Of a stretch of DNA of 64,000 nt, positions 44,358 to 53,410 are shown in pieces. The stretch comes from Winogradskyella schleiferi (lineage in GTDB: Bacteria > Bacteroidota > Bacteroidia > Flavobacteriales > Flavobacteriaceae). The stretch spans positions 186,001 to 250,000 of the forward strand of contig NZ_CP053351.1 in assembly GCF_013394655.1 (NCBI RefSeq), read 5' to 3'. The position numbers were made by a program, and so were the translations under genes. The number at the start of each line of letters is the position of its first letter. Position 1 is the first letter of the stretch. The notes under the pieces are model-generated. The model did not search any database and was not told the origin of the DNA. It worked only from the letters and a program-made list of their open reading frames with translations.

Positions 44358-45833
44358 ATGGTGCTACCAACTAATTTTACTAGTATAATTAAGCAAGTTT
44401 TCTTAATGACATTTGTTTTAGCTTTGAGTGTTTTCTCTTGTAAAGAAAATAAAACAGAAAACGAAAAAACTGCCACCTTAAATAACAATGTTTGGTCTCA
44501 ATTGGACGAAATCGTCTCAAGTGTATCAGAGCCAGAAATCCCTAATTCAGAATTCAATATTTTAGACTATGGCGCAAAGCCAGATAGCATATCGTACAAC
44601 ACAGAAGCCTTCAAAAAAGCTATTGCAGCTTGCACAGAAAAAGGTGGAGGAAAAGTCATTGTGCCAAAAGGAAAATATCTTACAGGAGCCATTCATTTAG
44701 ATAATAACATAAATCTGCACCTAGAGGAAGGAGCAGAAATATTGTTCAGTACTAATCCAAAAGATTTTTTGCCATTAGTAGCTACATCTTATGAAGGTGT
44801 AGAGCTCATGAATTATTCACCATTAATTTACGCGCACAAAAAATCGAACATTGCTATTACTGGCAAAGGAATTTTAAACGGTCAGGCAAGTAACGATAAC
44901 TGGTGGAGTTGGTGCGGAAAAGACACCTACGGTTGGAAAAAAGGAATGCCTCAACAAAAAGACAGTCTCAACTTGCCAAGATTAATGGAAATGGGACAAA
45001 ACGGAACACCTCTAAGTGAACGTGTTTTTGGTGAAGGCCATTATTTAAGACCAACGTTTTTGCAGCCTTATGAATGTAACAATGTCTTAATTAAAGGCGT
45101 GAAAATTGTAAATGCACCATTTTGGATTATTCATCCATTTAAATCTAATAATGTCATTGTAGATGATGTCACCGTAGAAAGTCATGGCCCTAACAACGAT
45201 GGTTGTGATCCAGAATATTCTAAAAACGTAATCATCAAAAATTGTACTTTTAATACTGGTGACGATTGTATCGCTATAAAAGCAGGAAGAGACGCAGAAG
45301 GTAGAAGAGTGGCTATTAAAAGCGAAAATATCGTCGTACAAAATTGTAAGATGATTGATGGTCATGGTGGCGTTGTTATCGGTAGCGAAATGTCTGCTGG
45401 AGTGACTAATGTATATGTTGAAAATTGTGAAATGAACAGTCCAAACCTGGACCGAGCTATTCGTTTAAAAACCAACTCCAGAAGAGGCGGAACAATTGAT
45501 GGTGTATATGTAAGAAATGTTAATGTCGGACAAGTAAAAGAAGCGGTGTTAAAATTAAACATGCATTACGCAACCTACACCAATCAAACTGGAGAGTTTA
45601 TTCCCGTAATTAAAAATATACATCTCGAAAATGTGAAAGTTCAAAACGGCGGTTATTATGGTATTTTGGCAAAAGGTTATGAAGAGTCGCCAATAACTAA
45701 CGTGACCTTAAAGAACGTGATCATAGAAAAAGTAGATGAAGCTTTTTCTCTAGAGCATGTTTCTAACTTAAAGCTTATAGACACTTATATTAATGGCTCA
45801 TTAATGCAAAGCCCACCAAAAACTAAAGAGTAA
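44358..45833 (+). CDS. Polygalacturonase, GH28 family lipoprotein
   Basis: A 491-residue lipoprotein (lipobox ending LSVFSC) with a GH28 right-handed beta-helix. The start of the domain is FNILDYGAKPDSISYNTEAF (about 66-85). The catalytic Asp cluster is visible in NNDGCDPEYS (about 279-288) and NTGDDCIAIKAG (about 298-309), then DGHGGVVIGSEMSAGV (about 334-349) and the substrate-binding RAIRLKTNSRRGG (about 370-382). It hydrolyses galacturonic-acid chains, probably exo-acting at the outer membrane or in the periplasm. The gene has its own operator-containing promoter and is followed by a terminator. Confidence 0.93.
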   Translation: MVLPTNFTSIIKQVFLMTFVLALSVFSCKENKTENEKTATLNNNVWSQLDEIVSSVSEPEIPNSEFNILDYGAKPDSISYNTEAFKKAIAACTEKGGGKVIVPKGKYLTGAIHLDNNINLHLEEGAEILFSTNPKDFLPLVATSYEGVELMNYSPLIYAHKKSNIAITGKGILNGQASNDNWWSWCGKDTYGWKKGMPQQKDSLNLPRLMEMGQNGTPLSERVFGEGHYLRPTFLQPYECNNVLIKGVKIVNAPFWIIHPFKSNNVIVDDVTVESHGPNNDGCDPEYSKNVIIKNCTFNTGDDCIAIKAGRDAEGRRVAIKSENIVVQNCKMIDGHGGVVIGSEMSAGVTNVYVENCEMNSPNLDRAIRLKTNSRRGGTIDGVYVRNVNVGQVKEAVLKLNMHYATYTNQTGEFIPVIKNIHLENVKVQNGGYYGILAKGYEESPITNVTLKNVIIEKVDEAFSLEHVSNLKLIDTYINGSLMQSPPKTKE

Positions 45834-45899
45834 ATCTAAAAATTTAAATGGATAACCCCCTTAAGCAAATTGATTAATAGCAGGAATTTGTTTTCAAAT

Positions 45900-45933
45900 A
45901 AGCCTGATGAAAATGATCAGGCTTGTTTTTTTT
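45900..45933 (+). terminator. Rho-independent terminator before the esterase operon
   Basis: AAGCCTGAT (45900-45908), a 7-nt loop and ATCAGGCTT (45916-45924) form a 9-bp stem, followed by a T-run. It lies after GH28 and just before ATG 45955, so genes downstream need either their own promoter or read-through. Confidence 0.85.
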
Positions 45934-45954
45934 AATTTTAAAGCAAAATCAATC

Positions 45955-46905
45955 ATGTATAAGATAGCTACACTTTGCCTTTTCTTAATGTTGAGCTCTT
46001 CAACCTTGTTTGCTTTACAAAATATTCAAAAAGACACGTCTTATACAGTTAATAATTCATACCACAAATACATAAAGAAGTTTCCTCAGATAGACATTGT
46101 AAAACCACAAAAGTTTGAAAATGTATATGAAATTGAGAATATCCCATTTAAAACATTAGAAAATAGAAGGCTGTATCTTGATGCTTTTATGAATACTTCT
46201 GAAAATAATCCAGCAGTGATTTTGGTACATGGAGGAGGCTGGAAATCTGGAGATAAATCCCACATGAAACCCATGGCAGAATACATCGCCTCAAAAGGCT
46301 ATTCATGCTTTGCCATAGAATATAGATTGTCTGACGAAGCACAATACCCGGAAGGCATTTATGATGTTAAAGAAGCTATTCAATTTATTAAGTCTAATGC
46401 GAAAAAATTTCATATTGACACGACGAAAGTTGCTGTTCTAGGAACGTCTTCTGGAGCACAGATGGCAACCTTGGTTGGGACAACCAACCACAATCCGAAG
46501 TTTGAACAACAAACCGAACATGCCTCATCAACCGCTGTGCAAGCTATTGTGAATTTAGATGGAGTTATAGCATTCATTCACCCTAAATCCAGTGAAGGAA
46601 AAATGGCAAGTTGGTGGCTGGGTGGCACATCAAAAGAAAAACCCGAAATCTGGAAAGAAGCTTCAGCATTGACACATGTTGATAAAAACACACCGCCAAT
46701 TTTATTCATTAGTAGTCAGTACGAACGTTTTCAAGCAGGACGTGAAGAGATGATTCATATTTTAGATAAACACGATATTTATAACCAAGTTGAAAATTTT
46801 CCAGACAGTCCTCATACGTTTTGGTTATTCCATCCTTGGTTTACTGACACCGTAAATTACATCACAACATTTTTAGATAAAACGCTTAAACATGACGAAA
46901 AATGA
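45955..46905 (+). CDS. Alpha/beta-hydrolase esterase, exported
   Basis: A 316-residue exported esterase (signal 1-20, ending LFALQ). The oxyanion motif HGGGWKSGDKS (about 85-95) and a nucleophile motif GTSSGAQMA (about 147-155) are those of BD-FAE-like and acetyl-xylan esterase families. The acid is likely in the DGV region and the His in PDSPHTFWLFHPW near the end. A role in removing acetyl or methyl groups from pectin is inferred from location. ATG 45955 is used because the in-frame ATG at 45907 is inside the terminator hairpin. The next gene overlaps its last 4 bp. Confidence 0.8.
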   Translation: MYKIATLCLFLMLSSSTLFALQNIQKDTSYTVNNSYHKYIKKFPQIDIVKPQKFENVYEIENIPFKTLENRRLYLDAFMNTSENNPAVILVHGGGWKSGDKSHMKPMAEYIASKGYSCFAIEYRLSDEAQYPEGIYDVKEAIQFIKSNAKKFHIDTTKVAVLGTSSGAQMATLVGTTNHNPKFEQQTEHASSTAVQAIVNLDGVIAFIHPKSSEGKMASWWLGGTSKEKPEIWKEASALTHVDKNTPPILFISSQYERFQAGREEMIHILDKHDIYNQVENFPDSPHTFWLFHPWFTDTVNYITTFLDKTLKHDEK

Positions 46906-47918
46906 AAACTTTAAAATTTATAATAACACTATGCTGCGCCGCTTCAATCGTAGCTTGTAAATCTGAAAAAAAAGAAGACACAAAAGAAGCTATAGTCGAA
47001 TCTGAAAAAGTTGTGGAAACACCAAAAACCTACGCTGAGCTTTCCATTGCAGAGGGTGGCGAATGGGTAAATGGTGAGCGAGGCCATGAAGAATACCAAG
47101 GCACAACACATTTTAAAAACATAGACCAGTTAAGGGTTCCGGATAAACATACAGACCATACTTGGTATTTACGATACGAAGGACCTGGTTGGGAAAGTAA
47201 CAAAATAGGATACAGATTGTATTTAGACTGGAGAAACGGCATAGACATTTTCGGAAAAGTAACCGACACTATGGTTTTATCTAAAGTAGGGCAAGATGGT
47301 TTCGATTCGTATCACGAACCGCAATCTTGGGGATTAGACATCTTAAAAGTAGGGAACGGTTTAGGTATCGGTTCCTTAGGACGTTTGGTTGATGACAAGG
47401 TCCTTCACTTCAAAGAAGTCGATTCTACATTTGCTTCTATTGAAAACAATGCTAATCAATCTTCTGTCACTATAAATTATAACGGTTGGAAAACTGCGAA
47501 CGATAAAATCGATTTAAAATCTACATTAAGTATTCGTCCAGACAAACGTTATACAAAACATACCATTCAACCTTCAAAAGCAATACAAGGCATTGTTACT
47601 GGTATTGTAGACCATGGAGTAAATTATTTTACCAAAGAAAGTGCGAATAAAAAATGGGCTTATATAGCCACCTATGGCGAGCAAACTTTAGTGCCAGACG
47701 ATTTAGGAATGGCGATTTTTTATGAAGTTGAAACCACTGCCGACGTCAAAAAAGGAGAAGATGATTATTTAGTTGAATTTAAACCAACAACGAAAGCTGT
47801 AATGTTTTACTTTTTAGGAGCTTGGGAACAAGAACCAAATGGCATAAAAACTGAAGCAGAATTTAAGACTTACTTAGATGAATTATTAAATGAATTAAAC
47901 GCTAATAACAAACTATAA
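46902..47918 (+). CDS. DUF4861 family lipoprotein
   Basis: A 338-residue lipoprotein (lipobox ending SIVAC). The mature part is a beta-rich domain of the DUF4861 family, recognisable from HTWYLRYEGPGWESNKIGYR (about 86-105) and LYLDWRNGIDIFGK. Members occur in pectin and rhamnogalacturonan loci; the activity is not established. The gene overlaps the esterase gene upstream by 4 bp (ATGA) and overlaps the next gene by 1 bp, so the group is tightly co-translated. Confidence 0.8.
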   Translation: MKTLKFIITLCCAASIVACKSEKKEDTKEAIVESEKVVETPKTYAELSIAEGGEWVNGERGHEEYQGTTHFKNIDQLRVPDKHTDHTWYLRYEGPGWESNKIGYRLYLDWRNGIDIFGKVTDTMVLSKVGQDGFDSYHEPQSWGLDILKVGNGLGIGSLGRLVDDKVLHFKEVDSTFASIENNANQSSVTINYNGWKTANDKIDLKSTLSIRPDKRYTKHTIQPSKAIQGIVTGIVDHGVNYFTKESANKKWAYIATYGEQTLVPDDLGMAIFYEVETTADVKKGEDDYLVEFKPTTKAVMFYFLGAWEQEPNGIKTEAEFKTYLDELLNELNANNKL

Positions 47919-48337
47919 TGAAGGCCTTTTTTAAAATTACCCTAATACTAATTTGTTGCATAAGCTTTCAAAATAGTGCTGCTCAAGACAAAGCATATAC
48001 CATTGAAGAATGCGTAAACACCTTTTCCGAAGAAAAAACAGTGCCAACCAAAGTAGGTTATCAATATTGGTTTGCAGACAAAGATTTTTTAGATGGCTGT
48101 ACTATTAAAATGAGCGTGGTTGCACCAAGAAAATCTACGCACGCACCGCACAAACATGTAGAGGACGAATTTTTCTATGTTTTAGAAGGCACAGCTACTT
48201 TCTTTTTAGATGGTAAAGAAGTAACCGTTGGCCCAAATACAAGTTTGTACTGTCCGTCGTGGAGCATGCATGGCATTAGTAATGCAGGCGATACAGAACT
48301 GAAATATTTAGTCATTAAAAAATACGAAAAAGAGTAA
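47918..48337 (+). CDS. Exported cupin-domain protein
   Basis: A 139-residue single-cupin protein with a signal peptide (1-22, ending SAAQ). Cupin motif 1 reads HAPHKHVEDEFFYVLEGTA (about 72-90) and motif 2 PNTSLYCPSWSMHGISN (about 107-123), giving the His-His-Glu-His metal site. In pectin degradation, small cupins such as KdgF open unsaturated galacturonate to the linear keto form. This could be a periplasmic counterpart, but other cupin roles are possible. It sits directly before the GH105 gene, whose product would be the substrate supplier. Confidence 0.8.
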   Translation: MKAFFKITLILICCISFQNSAAQDKAYTIEECVNTFSEEKTVPTKVGYQYWFADKDFLDGCTIKMSVVAPRKSTHAPHKHVEDEFFYVLEGTATFFLDGKEVTVGPNTSLYCPSWSMHGISNAGDTELKYLVIKKYEKE

Positions 48338-48339
48338 AG

Positions 48340-49566
48340 ATGAAAAACATAGCACTTGTAGTCATATTAGCATTAAGTTTTCTTACCAGTTGTAAAGAAG
48401 AAAAGAAACAAACAGAGGAAACACCTGTGGCTAAAAAGGAAATTTCAGAAGACTTAAAATGGTCTGAACGTATGGCGTTGTCAGAAATTAAACGCTTTCC
48501 AGACCCAAGACTGTTAGATTTTAGAGATAAACCAAAATGGAGTTATACCAATGGCTTGGTATTGCAGGCGATGTCTAAAGTATATGAGAAAACCAACAAC
48601 CAAAAATTGTACGACTATATCTATGATTACGCTAACCGAATGATTAACGAAGATGGTTCTATTGAAACCTATAAGCTCAGTAATTATAATTTGGACATGA
48701 TAAAATCTGGAGACGCTATTTATTATCTGTATAACAAAAAGCCAGAGCCTAGATTTAAAAAAGCAATGGATACGCTTCACAAGCAATTAGAAGGCATGCC
48801 AACAACGTCAGAAGGCGGTTACTGGCATAAAAAAGTATATCCTAACCAAATGTGGTTAGATGGTGTGTATATGGCAGAACCGTTTCATGCTAAATACACA
48901 AAGTCATTTATGGATGGTGATGAAGCTCAAAAAATGTACGACAAAATTGTGCTTCAATTCGATTTGATTGAAAAACACAGCAGAGACCCAGAAACCGGAC
49001 TGTATTATCATGGTTGGGATGAAAGTAAAGAACAAAAATGGGCGAATAAACAAACAGGATTGTCGCAAAACTTCTGGTCTCGCGGAATGGGTTGGTACGG
49101 AATGGCATTAGTCGATGTATTGGATTATTTGCCAGAAAATCATCCAGGACATGCAAGAATCGTCAAGTTTCTCAACCAATATGCTGAAGCCATTGTAAAA
49201 TATCAAGATAAAAAAACTGGTACGTGGTACCAAGTGCTTAATCTACCCGAAAGAGAAGGCAATTATCTAGAAGCAACAGGTACTAGCATGTTTACATATA
49301 CCTTAACAAAAGGTGTGAACAAAGGTTATCTGCCAAAAATGTATTTGAATAATGCAAAAAAGGCATTTCAAGGCATTTTAGACGAATTTATTACAGTTGA
49401 AGAAAATGGTGTTGTGAACCTAAACAAATGCTGTGGTGTCGCTGGTTTAGGCGGTAATCCGTACAGAGATGGCACGTTTGAATACTACATTGGTGAAATT
49501 ATTAGGTCAAACGACCCAAAAGGAACAGGGCCTTTTATAATGGCTGCTTTAGAACTTGATAAATAG
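48340..49566 (+). CDS. Unsaturated rhamnogalacturonyl/galacturonyl hydrolase, GH105 family
   Basis: A 408-residue lipoprotein (lipobox ending SFLTSC) with an (alpha/alpha)6 barrel. GH105 features are the repeated helices with WSYTNGLVLQAMSKVYE (about 67-83), the catalytic Asp in MWLDGVYMAEPFHAKY (about 171-186), NFWSRGMGWYGMALVDVLD (about 246-264) and the end motif GTGPFIMAALEL. The enzyme removes the unsaturated uronic acid from the non-reducing end of lyase products. It makes the substrate for the KduI/KduD branch. Confidence 0.93.
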   Translation: MKNIALVVILALSFLTSCKEEKKQTEETPVAKKEISEDLKWSERMALSEIKRFPDPRLLDFRDKPKWSYTNGLVLQAMSKVYEKTNNQKLYDYIYDYANRMINEDGSIETYKLSNYNLDMIKSGDAIYYLYNKKPEPRFKKAMDTLHKQLEGMPTTSEGGYWHKKVYPNQMWLDGVYMAEPFHAKYTKSFMDGDEAQKMYDKIVLQFDLIEKHSRDPETGLYYHGWDESKEQKWANKQTGLSQNFWSRGMGWYGMALVDVLDYLPENHPGHARIVKFLNQYAEAIVKYQDKKTGTWYQVLNLPEREGNYLEATGTSMFTYTLTKGVNKGYLPKMYLNNAKKAFQGILDEFITVEENGVVNLNKCCGVAGLGGNPYRDGTFEYYIGEIIRSNDPKGTGPFIMAALELDK

Positions 49567-49573
49567 AATAAAA

Positions 49574-50617
49574 ATGTCGAAAATTAATACCGCATTATGC
49601 TCTTTCGGAATGAGTGGATGGGTCTTTCACGGTCCATTTATAGATGTGCATCCAGATTTTAATTTATATGCTGTTTTTGAGCGCACCAAAAATTTAGCCG
49701 AAGAAAAATATCCTAATATCAAAACATTTCGCTCTTTAGAAGATATGCTTAAAGATGATAACGTTGATTTGGTTATCGTCAATACACCAAATATTACACA
49801 CTATCAGTACACCAAAAAATGTCTTGAAGCTGGTAAACATGTCGTTGTAGAAAAACCATTCACGGTAAGTTCTACAGAGGCTGAAGAATTAATCGCTTTA
49901 GCAAAAAAACAAGATGTAAAACTATCTGTGTTTCATAACAGACGTTGGGATAGCGATTACCTAACCGTAAAAAAGGTAATTGAAAAAGATGTACTGGGAG
50001 ATATTGTTGAAGCCGAATTACACTACGACAGGTTCGACCCAGAACTGAGTTACAAAACCCACAAAGAAACACCAACCGAAGGTGTTGGCAGCTTATATGA
50101 TTTAGGCTCGCATATTATAGACCAAGCTTTACAATTGTTTGGTATGCCAAAAAGTGTATTTGCTTCTTTGGATGCCTTTAGAGATAATTCTGAAGTCGGA
50201 GATTATTTTGATGTAAAATTGTATTACGACACTAAATATGTGACTCTAAAATCGAGTTATTTTGTTCGCGAACCACTTCCTGCATACAGCATCCATGGGA
50301 CCAAAGGCTCTTTTGTAAAATCGAAAGCCGATATACAAGAAACAGAACTTCAAAAGCACTTAAAACCAAATTCAGCGAATTGGGGAATAGAACCAGAATC
50401 CGAAAGCGGCATTCTTAACATTCTTAAAAATGGTGAATTCAACAAATCATTTGTAACTACAGAACAAGGTAATTACATGAGGTATTACGAAGGAATTTCT
50501 GATGCAATTCTCAACAACAAACCATTGCCTGTAACTGCAGAAGATGCTACAGATGTGATACGAGTTATTGAGGCAGCAATGAGGAGTAATCAAGAAAAAC
50601 GCATTGTTGATTTATGA
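49574..50617 (+). CDS. Gfo/Idh/MocA family oxidoreductase
   Basis: A 347-residue NAD(P)-dependent oxidoreductase with no signal peptide. The Rossmann start is TALCSFGMSGWVFHGPF (about 5-21), the nucleotide loop is DLVIVNTPNITH and the family catalytic motif is VVEKPFTVSSTEAEELI (about 93-109). A DLGSHIIDQALQLFG helix comes at about 178-192. Substrate is unknown; inositol- or sugar-acid dehydrogenases are in the same family. It is encoded between GH105 and GH43 genes and the next gene starts inside its last 4 bp. ATG 49574 is chosen because the nucleotide-binding strand begins a few residues later. Confidence 0.85.
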   Translation: MSKINTALCSFGMSGWVFHGPFIDVHPDFNLYAVFERTKNLAEEKYPNIKTFRSLEDMLKDDNVDLVIVNTPNITHYQYTKKCLEAGKHVVVEKPFTVSSTEAEELIALAKKQDVKLSVFHNRRWDSDYLTVKKVIEKDVLGDIVEAELHYDRFDPELSYKTHKETPTEGVGSLYDLGSHIIDQALQLFGMPKSVFASLDAFRDNSEVGDYFDVKLYYDTKYVTLKSSYFVREPLPAYSIHGTKGSFVKSKADIQETELQKHLKPNSANWGIEPESESGILNILKNGEFNKSFVTTEQGNYMRYYEGISDAILNNKPLPVTAEDATDVIRVIEAAMRSNQEKRIVDL

Positions 50618-52224
50618 GAAATTTTCTGATCATATTCGGTTGGCTTTCTATTTTAAGTCTTTCCGCACAAGAAAAAACAGTATCTAAAGTTTGGGTAGCC
50701 GATAATGGAGATGGCACTTATACCAATCCTATCTTACATTCAGATTATTCAGATCCAGATGTGGTAAGAGTTGAAGATGATTATTATATGACGGCATCTT
50801 CATTTACCTGTTCACCTAGTTTACCCATTTTACATTCTAAAGATTTAGTGAATTGGGAATTGGTAAATTACGCTTTACCAAAGCAAGTACCATTAGAGGT
50901 TTTTGATAAACCACAGCACGGCAATGGTGTTTGGGCACCATGCATTCGCTATCATAAAGATGAATATTACATCTATTATCCAGACCCAGATTTTGGTATT
51001 TACATGATTAAAACCAAAGACCCAAAAGGCGCTTGGTCTGAGCCTGTTTTGGTTAAAGGAGGGAAAGGATTGATTGACCCAACACCACTTTGGGATGATG
51101 ACGGAAAGGTCTATTTAGCTTATGCTTTCGCAGGAAGTCGAGCCGGAATAAAAAGTTTATTAGTGGTTTGTAGTATGAATGCTGAAGGCACTAAAACCAA
51201 TGACGATGAGGTGATTATCATTGATGGTCATAAAGAAGAATCTACTATTGAAGGCCCTAAGTTCTACAAACGAAATGGCTATTACTATATTTTTGCACCA
51301 GCAGGTGGAGTACCAACAGGTTGGCAAACAATTTTAAGGTCAAAATCCGTTTTTGGACCTTACGAAAAAAAGAAAGTACTACATCAAGGTAATACTGATA
51401 TCAATGGGCCACACCAAGGAGCATGGGTCACAACACAAACTGGAGAAGATTGGTTTTTTCATTTTCAAGATATAGATGCCTACGGTCGTATTGTTCATTT
51501 GCAACCTATGACTTGGGAAAACGATTGGCCAGTTATGGGAGTTGACCAAAATAATGATGGAATCGGCGAGCCTGTTGCCACATTTAAAAAACCAAATGTT
51601 GGCAAAACATATCCTATAGTTACACCACCAGATTCTGATGAATTTAATGCACCTAAAAAAGGTTTGCAATGGCAATGGCACGCAAATCCCAAAGTGTATT
51701 ATGGTTTTCCTACATCTTTGGGACATTTTACTATGTATTGCAGACCAAAGCCAGATAATTCTAAAAATCTGCATGATGTCCCAAATTTATTATTGCAAAA
51801 ATTTCCAGCGGAAGAATTTACCGCGACAACCAAAATAACCTTCAATGCACGACACGACAATGAAGAAGTTGGCTTCTTAATTATGGGATTAGATTACAGT
51901 TATATACGTCTAAAACAAGAAGAAGGCAGTTTGTACTTATCTCACGTAATATGCAAAGATGCTGATAAAAATAAAGCTGAATCCGAAACTGATAAAACTA
52001 AAATTAACACAAACACCATCTACTTTAGAGTTAAGGTTAGTAAAGGTGGAATTTGTGAATTCTTTTATAGTTTGAATAATAAGAAATTCAAATCAATAGG
52101 AACACCATTTACTGCAAGAGAAGGAAAATGGATTGGTGCAAAAATTGGTTACTTAGCATTAAGAGAAGGTGTGATCCATGATGCAGGAAGCTTAGACATC
52201 GATTGGATTAGATTTACAAAATGA
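50614..52224 (+). CDS. Glycoside hydrolase family 43 protein, exported
   Basis: A 536-residue enzyme with a signal peptide (1-18, ending SLSAQ), an N-terminal five-bladed GH43 propeller (about 30-320) and a C-terminal concanavalin-like beta-sandwich (about 340-535). Catalytic acidic residues are visible in HSDYSDPDVVRVEDDYYMTA, LIDPTPLWDDDGKVYLAY and STIEGPKFYKRNGYYYIF. The best guess is an alpha-L-arabinofuranosidase or beta-xylosidase removing neutral side chains from pectin. It overlaps both its neighbours by 4 bp, in the middle of the operon. Confidence 0.9.
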   Translation: MRNFLIIFGWLSILSLSAQEKTVSKVWVADNGDGTYTNPILHSDYSDPDVVRVEDDYYMTASSFTCSPSLPILHSKDLVNWELVNYALPKQVPLEVFDKPQHGNGVWAPCIRYHKDEYYIYYPDPDFGIYMIKTKDPKGAWSEPVLVKGGKGLIDPTPLWDDDGKVYLAYAFAGSRAGIKSLLVVCSMNAEGTKTNDDEVIIIDGHKEESTIEGPKFYKRNGYYYIFAPAGGVPTGWQTILRSKSVFGPYEKKKVLHQGNTDINGPHQGAWVTTQTGEDWFFHFQDIDAYGRIVHLQPMTWENDWPVMGVDQNNDGIGEPVATFKKPNVGKTYPIVTPPDSDEFNAPKKGLQWQWHANPKVYYGFPTSLGHFTMYCRPKPDNSKNLHDVPNLLLQKFPAEEFTATTKITFNARHDNEEVGFLIMGLDYSYIRLKQEEGSLYLSHVICKDADKNKAESETDKTKINTNTIYFRVKVSKGGICEFFYSLNNKKFKSIGTPFTAREGKWIGAKIGYLALREGVIHDAGSLDIDWIRFTK

Positions 52225-53408
52225 AAGAAAGTAGGTTTTCAATAACGCTTAATGTTTTTGCAATTTTAGTTGTTGCATCATTTCAATCTTGTAAAAATGA
52301 AAACTCAGTTGACACACCTTTTAAGGTAGAATCAACACTTTTTGATCAGAATAAAAAAGAAGATTTAGGACTTAAAGTTCCAGAAGGAATCGAAACTGTT
52401 ACTGTTTTTAAACCTTCAGATTCAACAGATCATTTTAGCAATGGAGTAGTTATGACAATTTTTAAAGATGTGTTTTATTGCCAGTGGCAAAGTTCAGCTA
52501 AGGATGAAGACTCTGATGACACATGGGTTGCGTACAGTACAAGTAAAGACGGGAAAAACTGGTCAGCACCTATACCACTTTCAGAAAGTTTAGAAATCGG
52601 TTATAGTACTTCTGGTGGTTGGTGGAAACATGGAGATACTTTAGTCGCCTATATTAACGAATGGCTAGATGATGTAAAACCTAAAGGTGGATTTACATTT
52701 TACAAAACAAGTTTTGATGGTATTAACTGGTCTAAAAAAAAGCCTGTTTTAATGGCTGATGGCACTCAATTAAATGGTGTTTTTGAACAAGACCCTCATG
52801 CATTGCCCGACGGTCGTATTGTTGGAGCCGCACATTTTCAACCTGGATTAATAGTATCACCTATTTATACCGATGACCCCTTAGGAATTAGTGGTTGGAA
52901 ACGTGCGGAATTTTCTAATAATTCTATAAAAAATAATGTGTCTCGCGAATTGGAACCAAGTTGGTTTTTACAAAACAATAATAGTCTAGTTATGGTATTT
53001 AGAGATCAAAACAGTACCTATTTTAATTTAGCTTCCATGAGTAAAGATCGAGGAGAAACATGGACAATTCCTGTAGTCACTAATATGCCAGATTCTCGGT
53101 CTAAACAAAGTGCAGGTAATTTTAATAATGGATTTTCGTATATAATTAATAATCCTGTAAATAATAAATCAAGGATGCCTTTAGCATTGACCCTGAGCAA
53201 AAATGGAAATTTATTCAACACATCATATGTTCTTAGAAAAGGTGGTAACACAATTCAATCACTACATTACGAAGGAAAGTATAAAAGATTAGGCTACCAT
53301 TATCCAAAATCCTTTGTTTGGGAAGATTATCTTTATGTGTCTTATGCAACCAATAAAGAAGATGTAGAATACACCAAAGTTCCTATAGCGAGTTTAATTT
53401 TAAATTAA
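52221..53408 (+). CDS. Sialidase-fold (BNR) beta-propeller lipoprotein of unknown substrate
   Basis: A 395-residue lipoprotein (lipobox ending SFQSC). It shows repeated Asp-box-like turns, such as YSTSKDGKNWS (about 109-119), YKTSFDGINWSKK (about 162-174) and MSKDRGETWT (about 273-282), which predicts a six-bladed sialidase-type propeller. Acid residues in FEQDPHALPDGRIVGAAHF (about 191-209) line a possible active site. Sialic acid is unlikely as a substrate in a pectin operon. It may act on another pectic sugar, as some propeller hydrolases and lyases do, or it may simply bind. The next gene starts 2 bp later. Confidence 0.75.
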   Translation: MKESRFSITLNVFAILVVASFQSCKNENSVDTPFKVESTLFDQNKKEDLGLKVPEGIETVTVFKPSDSTDHFSNGVVMTIFKDVFYCQWQSSAKDEDSDDTWVAYSTSKDGKNWSAPIPLSESLEIGYSTSGGWWKHGDTLVAYINEWLDDVKPKGGFTFYKTSFDGINWSKKKPVLMADGTQLNGVFEQDPHALPDGRIVGAAHFQPGLIVSPIYTDDPLGISGWKRAEFSNNSIKNNVSRELEPSWFLQNNNSLVMVFRDQNSTYFNLASMSKDRGETWTIPVVTNMPDSRSKQSAGNFNNGFSYIINNPVNNKSRMPLALTLSKNGNLFNTSYVLRKGGNTIQSLHYEGKYKRLGYHYPKSFVWEDYLYVSYATNKEDVEYTKVPIASLILN

Positions 53409-53410
53409 AA

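Noticed and set aside
45907..45954. A start codon at 45907 for the first esterase
   Set aside because: It lies inside a terminator hairpin, and the signal peptide begins properly at 45955.
51379..51774. A 131-residue open frame on the minus strand inside the GH43 gene
   Set aside because: Shadow frame with no recognisable protein features.
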